Shown here in pieces: positions 57,868-64,000 of a stretch of 64,000 nucleotides of DNA. The DNA lies in assembly GCA_902552805.1 (NCBI GenBank), contig CACDIC010000001.1, forward strand, positions 85,845-149,844, in the 5' to 3' direction. Under the pieces are notes generated by a model. It ran no database searches. It was not told the DNA's origin and saw only the letters and a program-made list of their open reading frames with translations. The DNA is from an uncultured Pelagibacteraceae bacterium. GTDB lineage: Bacteria > Pseudomonadota > Alphaproteobacteria > Pelagibacterales > Pelagibacteraceae. How positions within the stretch are numbered: the stretch's first letter is position 1; every line of letters begins with the position of its first letter. A program made the translations under genes and the position numbers.

Positions 57868-58029
57868 ATGACTGATAAACAAAAAAACACTGAAAATGAG
57901 GCTCAAATCATAAAAAATGAGGACCTTGCTAGACATAATAGCAGAGGTATTTACATGAGAGATGATCATTGTGATTGGGGTTCAAGTGGAATGAAAGATT
58001 TAGTTGAGACACTTAACGACTCAAACTAA
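57868..58029 (+). CDS. 53-residue soluble protein upstream of aceA
   Basis: ATG at 57868 to TAA at 58027-58029. Highly charged, no hydrophobic segment, with one Cys in DDHCDWGSSG near residue 36. It starts within a few bases of the last iteron, so the transcript leader would be very short. It precedes aceA by 52 bases on the same strand. No family is recognised. Confidence 0.5.
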   Translation: MTDKQKNTENEAQIIKNEDLARHNSRGIYMRDDHCDWGSSGMKDLVETLNDSN

Positions 58030-58081
58030 ATCGAATTTTACTTTTTCATTTTAATTTTAACTTCTGAGGTAACTACCAATT

Positions 58082-59356
58082 ATGAGTGCAGAAAACATCT
58101 CATACGAACTAAAAAGATTTGCAGGCATTAAAAGAGATTATACCCCCGATGAAGTTGAAAGATTAAGAGGCTCAATAAAAATTGAATATTCTCTATGTAA
58201 ACAACAATCAATTAAACTTTGGAAACTTCTTAATACAGAAAATTATATAAGCACTTTAGGATCTTTATCAGGAAATCAAGCAGTCCAACACGCTAAAGCT
58301 GGTCTAAAATCGATTTATCTAAGTGGTTGGCAAGTAGCTGCAGATGCTAATAGTGCTGGTGAAATGTACCCAGATCAATCTTTATATCCATATGATAGTG
58401 CTCCAAAACTTGTAGAATCAATGAATAACGCGTTGCTAAGAGCGGACCAAATTCAACATATGGAACTAAAAGATGGTGATATGAAAAAAGAAAAAAGAAT
58501 TGATTATATGCTTCCAATCATTGCTGATGGTGAAGCAGGTTTTGGGGGTCCATTAAATGTTTTTGAGCTTACAAAAAAGTTTATTAAAGCTGGTGCAGCA
58601 GGTGTTCATTTTGAAGATCAATTAGCTAGTGAAAAAAAATGTGGTCATATGGGTGGTAAAGTACTTGTGCCGACCAGTACTATGATTAAAAATTTAAAGG
58701 CTGCAAGATTGGCAGCTGATATTGCTGATGTGCCATTAATAATTTTGGCTAGAACAGATGCAAATGCTGCAAAACTAATTACTAATGATTTTGACGAAAA
58801 TGATAAACCTTTTCTAACAGGTGAAAGATCTCCTGAAGGATTTTATTACGTCAAATCAGGAATTGAACAAGCAATTTCAAGAGGATTGGCATATGCACCA
58901 TATTCAGATTTAATTTGGTGTGAAACAGCTACACCAAATCTTGAGGAAGCTAAAAAATTTGCAGATGCAATTCATGAAAAATTTCCTGGAAAACTTTTAG
59001 CGTACAATTGCTCTCCGTCATTTAATTGGAAGAAGCATTTATCAGATGAAGAAATTGCTTCATTTCAAAAAGAAATAAGTAAAATGGGCTATAAATTTCA
59101 ATTTATAACGCTAGCTGGCTTTCATACACAAAATATTGCAATTTTTGAATTAGCGGAAAAATACAAAAAGGAAGGTATGGCTGCTTATTCTAAGATTCAA
59201 GAACAAGAATTTGCTCGTGAAAAAGATGGTTACACAAGCGTAAAACATCAAAGAGAAGTAGGTACATCTTATTTTGATGCTGTTTCTAATACAATAAGTA
59301 GTGGAAAGAGCTCAACTACAGCAATGGATGGCTCAACTGAGTCTGAACAATTCTAA
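58082..59356 (+). CDS. aceA: Isocitrate lyase
   Basis: 424 residues. Active-site KKCGHMGG with catalytic Cys187, substrate segment [10 protein letters not shown] (81-90) and [10 protein letters not shown] just before the cysteine are diagnostic. It cleaves isocitrate to succinate and glyoxylate for growth on C2 compounds, and the acetyl phosphate from Xsc is one possible source. Preceded by GAGGTAAC about 12 bases upstream. A hairpin follows at 59388. Confidence 0.96.
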   Translation: MSAENISYELKRFAGIKRDYTPDEVERLRGSIKIEYSLCKQQSIKLWKLLNTENYISTLGSLSGNQAVQHAKAGLKSIYLSGWQVAADANSAGEMYPDQSLYPYDSAPKLVESMNNALLRADQIQHMELKDGDMKKEKRIDYMLPIIADGEAGFGGPLNVFELTKKFIKAGAAGVHFEDQLASEKKCGHMGGKVLVPTSTMIKNLKAARLAADIADVPLIILARTDANAAKLITNDFDENDKPFLTGERSPEGFYYVKSGIEQAISRGLAYAPYSDLIWCETATPNLEEAKKFADAIHEKFPGKLLAYNCSPSFNWKKHLSDEEIASFQKEISKMGYKFQFITLAGFHTQNIAIFELAEKYKKEGMAAYSKIQEQEFAREKDGYTSVKHQREVGTSYFDAVSNTISSGKSSTTAMDGSTESEQF

Positions 59357-59387
59357 TAAAACAATTCCTCTTATATATTAGTCTATT

Positions 59388-59411
59388 AACTGGCCCAGAA
59401 ATGGGTCAGTT
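59388..59411 (+). terminator. Hairpin terminator after aceA
   Basis: AACTGGCCCA and TGGGTCAGTT pair over 10 bp (one G-T) around a GAAA loop, followed by AAATTTT. It lies 31 bases past the aceA stop and overlaps the 3' end of the converging pseudogene. Confidence 0.7.
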
Positions 59412-60319
59412 AAATTTTCTGATAATAAATCTAAACTTCCACTTTAGTAGTTTAAATAGCTTTATTAAGAAAAAGTTATCTTTAACTTCTTTTAAGTCTT
59501 CAAAAATCTCGTTAATCTTCAAAGTACAAACACCTCTAATATCCATATAATTTTGATTTTTAAACTCACTGAATTTTTCATAATAATTATTTGTCATATG
59601 CTCTATGAAACAATTTGGGTCAGGTTGATTATCAATTTCAGGAATTAAAGTTGCTTTAAAATAGTTCATGTTAAAAGAGTGAAAACCAATTGATGATCTT
59701 TCGGTGATACCATAATTATGTCTGAAATTATGAGCTCTCTTTTTTAAAAGACCACCACTTTGATCTTAAAAATTTATGAAATTGATTTTTATTATATATC
59801 CAAAAACAACAATAATTTTCTAAATCGTTTATTACAAATTTCTTACCTTCTATATTTAAATATTTATTTAATTTTCTCACAATATGAATACTATAGTTTT
59901 GATTGTCTGAATTATTTCTCTCATAAATTAAAAACCCAAGATGATAATTTTTTTTTATCTAGTTGATTTTGATATTTAAGCCAATATTGTAGATTTAATT
60001 CTGAAAACTTAATGTCGTGCTCTAAATAAGAAAAATATTCATAATCATTTTTTTGTTCTTCCATTAATGATCTACATTTCCATGTTAAAAAACCTTTATC
60101 TAAATCATTATCATTTATTTGATGCTTAATTATTCTAGCGTCTAATTTTTTATCGTCTAAAAACTCGTTGTGCGTATGCACAAAAATATCATTTTTAATT
60201 GAAAGCGATTTTAAGTTTTCAATATTTTCTTTTAAATAATCAAATCGTCTTAAATTTCTATGTCCCTCTTTTTTTTCAGGATTTGGATTGTAAAAAGGTA
60301 TATGAATAGATATAGACAT
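59406..60319 (-). pseudogene. Frameshifted unknown gene (two breaks)
   Basis: Three consecutive segments in three different frames read as one protein of about 300 residues. The first (ATG 60319) is interrupted near the T9 run at 59948-59956, where a one-base slip allows continuation as NYHLGFLIYERNN. The second breaks near 59760 (FHKFLRS), and the third continues as SGGLLKKRAHNFRHNYG into a segment that ends at 59406. Both breaks behave as +1 insertions in A-runs. Content (HIPFYNPNPEKKEGHRNLRR) suggests a surface-polysaccharide-related protein, but the family is unclear. Sequencing error is possible. Confidence 0.65.
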
Positions 60320-60360
60320 TATTTAGATTAAAATTATAAACAAATTTATAACATTTAATA

Positions 60361-61314
60361 ATGAAAAAAATTCTAATAACGGGTGGTACAGGTTATCTAG
60401 GAAGAAATTTAGCTAATTTTTATAAGAAAAAATATAAAGTTTTTCTTGGTGCTCGAAATAATAAACAAAATTTCTTGGTAAAAAATTTAACAAATTGTGA
60501 AGTGGTACCTTTGGATGTTTCTAATATTGAGTCGGTACATGATTGTTTAAATTATACTAAACCTGATATTGTAATTCATGCAGCAGCTACCAAATTTGTA
60601 GATTTGTCAGAAAAGTTTCCATTTGAATGTATCGATATAAATATACTTGGATCTACAAATATTGTTCGTGCCTGTATAAACAAAAAAGTTCCAACAGTTA
60701 TAGGCGTCTCAACCGATAAAGCATCGCCACCAATTAAAAATATTTATGGTTTAAGTAAATCTTGTATGGAAAGACTTTTTTCATCAATAAAATCTTATAG
60801 TAAAACTAAATTTATTTGTGTGAGATATGGTAATGTAACATGGTCTACTGGATCTGTTTTACCAATTTGGAAACAAATGTATAAAAAGAATAAAACCATA
60901 CTTACCACTGGTCCTTATATGAGACGTTTTTTTTTCTCAGTTAATGAAGCGGTAAGTTTAATTGATCAAGCTCTAAAACTTAAGAATAAATTGAATGGTA
61001 AAATTCTTTCAGCCGAAATGAAATCTGCAAAAATGATTGATTTCTTAGAAGTCTGGACAAAAAAATTTGGAGGTAAATATAGAATAATTCAATCTAGAAA
61101 AGGTGATCGACTAGATGAATATCTAATTGGTGAAGATGAGTTAAAATACGCTAAAGAAATGAAAATAAAGAATAGAAAATATTTTGTAATTGATTTTAAT
61201 AATCTTTTAAAAAAACCACTTAAACAAATTGTATCTTCTGAAAATGCAAAAAGATTAGCGCAGTCCGAAATTGAAAAAATAATCAAATTTGGGCTGAAAT
61301 CTAATGACTTATAA
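60361..61314 (+). CDS. CapD-like nucleotide-sugar dehydratase/epimerase
   Basis: 317 residues, extended SDR. Rossmann motif ITGGTGYLGRNLANF near residue 5, VSTDKASPP near 119 and catalytic YGLSK near 131. The pattern matches UDP-GlcNAc 4,6-dehydratase/polysaccharide biosynthesis proteins, but the protein is shorter than full CapD, so it is the soluble dehydratase-type form. It overlaps the next gene by 11 bases. Surface-glycan role inferred. Confidence 0.8.
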   Translation: MKKILITGGTGYLGRNLANFYKKKYKVFLGARNNKQNFLVKNLTNCEVVPLDVSNIESVHDCLNYTKPDIVIHAAATKFVDLSEKFPFECIDINILGSTNIVRACINKKVPTVIGVSTDKASPPIKNIYGLSKSCMERLFSSIKSYSKTKFICVRYGNVTWSTGSVLPIWKQMYKKNKTILTTGPYMRRFFFSVNEAVSLIDQALKLKNKLNGKILSAEMKSAKMIDFLEVWTKKFGGKYRIIQSRKGDRLDEYLIGEDELKYAKEMKIKNRKYFVIDFNNLLKKPLKQIVSSENAKRLAQSEIEKIIKFGLKSNDL

Positions 61315-61984
61315 AAAAATAAATCATGCTTTTATAATGGCAGCTGGTCGAGGAACCAGATTAATGCCCCTTACAAAAAAAATACCTAAAGGTTTGATTA
61401 AATTTAAACAAACTTCATTAATAGCAAGGGGTATCAAAAGACTGAAAAAATATATAAATTTTGTTCATATTTCAGTAGGTTATAAAGGACCTATTTTAGC
61501 TAAACATTTAATAGAAGAAAAAGTTTCATCAATAATAAATACAGATAAAAAAGGTAATTCTTGGTGGATATTCAACTCTATATTTAAATCGTTTAACTCA
61601 CCAATTTATGTTTTAACTTGTGATAACGTCACTAATATTGATTTTAAAAAACTTGAGAAAGATTATTATAAAAAAGGTCAGCCACTATGTATGTTAATTC
61701 CAACAAAACCAATTAAAGGATTAGCGGGAGATTTTATTTTTAGAAAAAAAAATATTGTTAAAAAACTCTCAAGAACACAAAAATCTGATATTTACTGCAC
61801 CGGTATTCAAATATTAAATCCAAAAAAGATAAACGATAAAATTAAACCAACTGATGACTTTAATATTCTCTGGAAAAAACTAATTAAAATCAGACAATTG
61901 TATGTTTCTGATGTAACGCCAAAAAAATGGTATACGGTTGACAATTTAGATAACCTAAAAAAACTCAAAAAAATTTTTAAATAA
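61304..61984 (+). CDS. Nucleotidyltransferase of sugar-phosphate type
   Basis: 226 residues, NTP_transferase fold. The NTP motif FIMAAGRGTRLMPLTKKIP lies near residue 10, and the metal Asp is in LTCDNVTNIDF near residue 105. It likely makes an NDP-sugar for the dehydratase encoded upstream (11-base overlap). The exact sugar is unknown. It converges with the ABC-2 permease gene. Confidence 0.82.
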   Translation: MTYKKINHAFIMAAGRGTRLMPLTKKIPKGLIKFKQTSLIARGIKRLKKYINFVHISVGYKGPILAKHLIEEKVSSIINTDKKGNSWWIFNSIFKSFNSPIYVLTCDNVTNIDFKKLEKDYYKKGQPLCMLIPTKPIKGLAGDFIFRKKNIVKKLSRTQKSDIYCTGIQILNPKKINDKIKPTDDFNILWKKLIKIRQLYVSDVTPKKWYTVDNLDNLKKLKKIFK

Positions 61985-61991
61985 ATCTCTT

Positions 61992-62759
61992 TTAAGACTT
62001 TATGCTGTAACCCTTTTTAAGTAATATAGAGACAATAATTACGCAAACTGACAAGAATAACACCATTAAACCTACACTGATCCAAATATTAAAATCTGAT
62101 ATGCCATAGAAAGAGTATCTAAGGCTACTAATTAGATAAACAACTGGATTAAAATAAGTTACCACTTGCCAAAATTCAGGTAACATATCTAATGAATAAA
62201 GACTTCCACCTAAAAATACCATTGGTGTTATCACAAAAGATGGGATTATTGACATCTGTTCAAAGTCCTTGCTGACTAAACCAACCAAAAATCCAAATAA
62301 TGCAAATGTAAAAGAAACGAGAACTAATAAAAAAATCATTAGCAATGGATATTGAACTTGTACATCAGCAAAAAATTGTGCTGTTAAAAAAATTACAAAA
62401 CCAACAATCAGTGTTTTGGTAGCTCCTGCACTTACAAATGCCAGTACAATTTCATAAGCGGATATAGGCGCAGCTAAAATCTCATAAATAGTCCCATTAA
62501 ATTTTGGAAAAAATATTCCAAAAGAAGTATTACTTATTGATTGAGTTAATAGAGTTAACATCAGCAATCCTGGAACTATAAAAGATCCATAACTGATACC
62601 ATCAATTTTTTGAACGTAACCACCGATCACAGAACCAAAAACAATAAAATATAATGATGTTGAGATTACTGGTGATAAAAGAGATTGACCTAAAGTTCGT
62701 CTAAATCTATCCATTTCATGAAAATAAATAGCTTTAAATCCATAATAATTAATTTTCAT
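61992..62759 (-). CDS. ABC-2 type transporter permease
   Basis: 255 residues with six predicted membrane helices. [20 protein letters not shown] near residue 25 and [20 protein letters not shown] near residue 175 match ABC-2 permeases of the YadH type. The overlap of 11 bases with the ATPase gene shows they form one exporter. The substrate may be a drug, lipid or polysaccharide. Confidence 0.85.
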   Translation of the reverse strand: MKINYYGFKAIYFHEMDRFRRTLGQSLLSPVISTSLYFIVFGSVIGGYVQKIDGISYGSFIVPGLLMLTLLTQSISNTSFGIFFPKFNGTIYEILAAPISAYEIVLAFVSAGATKTLIVGFVIFLTAQFFADVQVQYPLLMIFLLVLVSFTFALFGFLVGLVSKDFEQMSIIPSFVITPMVFLGGSLYSLDMLPEFWQVVTYFNPVVYLISSLRYSFYGISDFNIWISVGLMVLFLSVCVIIVSILLKKGYSIKS

Positions 62760-63684
62760 TGTTTTCCTTTACTAAAGTTACAAATATTTTTTCTAAATTA
62801 CTTTGTTCAGTTTTAAGATCCTTAAGTTTTAAACCAGAGTCTTTAATATCTTGTAAAAGATTTGTAATCCCAGTCTGTTTTTCTTTTAAATTATAAGTAT
62901 ATGCTAAAGACATTTTATTACTTCCAATAATCAAATTATATTTTTTTAATGAATCAGGAATATCTTTAACTTCCTCTTGTAATTCAACAGATAAAACTTT
63001 ATGGCCCATTTTTTTAATTAGTTCTTTTTTTTGTTCAACAATAATAATTTCTCCCTGATTAATAACCCCTACTCGATCAGCAATCTCCTCAGCCTCCTCA
63101 ATGTAATGAGTTGTTAAAATAATTGTAACACCTATTTCTCTTAATGATTTTACCACATTCCACATCTCTTGTCTTAATTCAACATCTACACCAGCAGTAG
63201 GTTCGTCTAAAAATAAAATTTTTGGCTCATGAGATAATGCTTTAGCGATTAAAACTCTTCTTTTCATTCCACCTGATAATTTTCGCAAGATTAAATCTTT
63301 TTTGTCCCAAAGACTGAGTTGTTTTAAAACTTTTTCAATATGTGTTGGATCTGGTTTTTTTCCATACAAACCCCTTGAATACGATACGTTATTAAAAACA
63401 GTTTCAAATTGCTCTAAAGTTAATTCCTGAGGAACAAGTCCTATACGTGATCTGGTTTCCCTATAATCTTCAATGATATCAAAGTCTTCAACTGTAACTT
63501 TTCCTGATGATGGTTTTACAATGCCACAAATAATGCTAATCAAAGTAGTTTTGCCTGCACCATTGGGTCCAAGCATCGCAAAAATTTCTCCTTTTTTGAT
63601 ATTGAGGTTTATATTTTTTAAAGCATTAAAGCCGTTATCATAAACCTTAGAGAGATCATTAATTACTATTTGATTTTCTGACAT
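62749..63684 (-). CDS. ABC transporter ATP-binding protein
   Basis: 311 residues. Walker [10 protein letters not shown] (39-47), signature LSGGMKRR (136-143), Walker B and downstream EPTAGVD (about 156-166). About 90 residues after the ATPase domain form an accessory C-terminal domain. It is the partner of the ABC-2 permease, YadG-like. Confidence 0.9.
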   Translation of the reverse strand: MSENQIVINDLSKVYDNGFNALKNINLNIKKGEIFAMLGPNGAGKTTLISIICGIVKPSSGKVTVEDFDIIEDYRETRSRIGLVPQELTLEQFETVFNNVSYSRGLYGKKPDPTHIEKVLKQLSLWDKKDLILRKLSGGMKRRVLIAKALSHEPKILFLDEPTAGVDVELRQEMWNVVKSLREIGVTIILTTHYIEEAEEIADRVGVINQGEIIIVEQKKELIKKMGHKVLSVELQEEVKDIPDSLKKYNLIIGSNKMSLAYTYNLKEKQTGITNLLQDIKDSGLKLKDLKTEQSNLEKIFVTLVKENNEN

Positions 63685-63725
63685 TCGGTCAGTTATATAA
63701 CTATTAATTCACTTAATACAATCGA

Positions 63726-64000
63726 CTAAAATTTGATCTTTTTAGCTTTAAGAACCAATAAAGGTAAAAAAGTTGCGATGATAAAAGACAAAAATAATAA
63801 TGATTGGGATATAAACGGACTAAATATTTCTTTTGACAACAATATTCCAACTAACAAACTCTTTGAGAAATCTGGTGAAGGAAATAACAAAAATCCAGCT
63901 ATAAACCCAATAATGATTGATATATATGCAGTTTTTTCATCAATCTTATTATAAAAGCTATAAAAAACGGTTATCACGAACGCACAACAAAATAAGTCAG
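63726..64000 (-). CDS. Membrane transporter, C-terminal fragment (partial)
   Basis: The frame is open to the right edge of the window, so only about 90 C-terminal residues are visible; a GTG at 63977 is probably internal. Three hydrophobic segments are seen, with a charged loop (YNKIDEKTAY). The organisation resembles the end of a sodium:solute symporter (SSS), but this is tentative. Confidence 0.6.
   Translation of the reverse strand, partial: DLFCCAFVITVFYSFYNKIDEKTAYISIIIGFIAGFLLFPSPDFSKSLLVGILLSKEIFSPFISQSLLFLSFIIATFLPLLVLKAKKIKF

Noticed and set aside
57757..57969. Upstream extension of the XRE regulator to 57969
   Set aside because: It would translate the iteron region into a hydrophobic Ile/Tyr/Lys-rich stretch and overlap the 53-residue gene; the ATG at 57756 directly precedes the HTH domain.
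1..64000. CRISPR array, insertion sequence, prophage or integron
   Set aside because: No regularly spaced direct repeats with unique spacers, transposase, integrase or phage structural genes were seen; the only short tandem repeats are the TTTGTAAA iterons.

Overview
The window looks like a streamlined alphaproteobacterium of the SAR11 clade ('Candidatus Pelagibacter' or a close relative). The evidence is the strongly AT-rich DNA, very short intergenic gaps, many stop/start overlaps of 1-20 bases, Lys/Asn/Ile-rich proteins, and a typical marine oligotroph gene set: a TRAP transporter, sulfonate sulfo-lyases with an oxidative-type APS reductase, an ammonium transporter and isocitrate lyase. 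The clade assignment is an inference from these traits. No insertion sequence, prophage, CRISPR array or rRNA operon was seen.

Layout. 1-13686 (minus): a contiguous nuoA-to-nuoN operon for respiratory complex I; nuoN runs off the left edge. 13793-13959: tRNA-Asp and tRNA-Val just upstream of nuoA. 14038-20139 (minus): tRNA-Leu, tig, clpP, clpX, lon and a microprotein, the usual alphaproteobacterial protein quality-control cluster but without hupB next to lon. 20220-23727: small housekeeping and unknown genes (DUF1289 protein, secreted proteins, histidine phosphatase, family-5-like uracil-DNA glycosylase, YbgC thioesterase, DUF3047 protein). 23724-32948: a carbon/nitrogen uptake block (SDR, NCS1 permease, TRAP DctMQP, GMC dehydrogenase, TerC/YjbE protein, second SDR, M23 peptidase). 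33481-41662: a sulfonate and sulfite block (Xsc, SuyAB, TauE-like exporter, AprA, AprB, AprM and two unknown small proteins). 41765-49954: HIT protein, a pabB-pabA-pabC-like set, MFS carrier, cystathionine-lyase-like enzyme, mnmA, DUF3553 protein, inositol-phosphatase-family enzyme and recX. 49983-56319: ABA4-like protein, DsbA-like isomerase, rhodanese, GT9, amtB, HU, rseP and a TPR protein. 56326-59356: an XRE/ScfR-like regulator, an iteron-rich intergenic region, a small unknown protein and aceA. 59406-64000: a frameshifted gene, two surface-polysaccharide genes, an ABC-2 exporter pair and the C-terminal end of a membrane protein.

How the genes fit together. The most coherent pathway is sulfonate use. 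Xsc and SuyAB would release sulfite from sulfoacetaldehyde and sulfolactate. The sulfite could then be exported by the TauE-like protein or oxidised by AprBA with AprM as membrane partner, with electrons passing to the respiratory chain that includes the complex I encoded here. The aceA region looks like a self-contained regulatory unit, with a short-chain acyl-metabolism regulator facing aceA across 9-bp-spaced repeats. About ten microproteins of 27-57 residues fill gaps between larger genes. The best RNA candidate is a GC-rich structured element with its own terminator just downstream of amtB.
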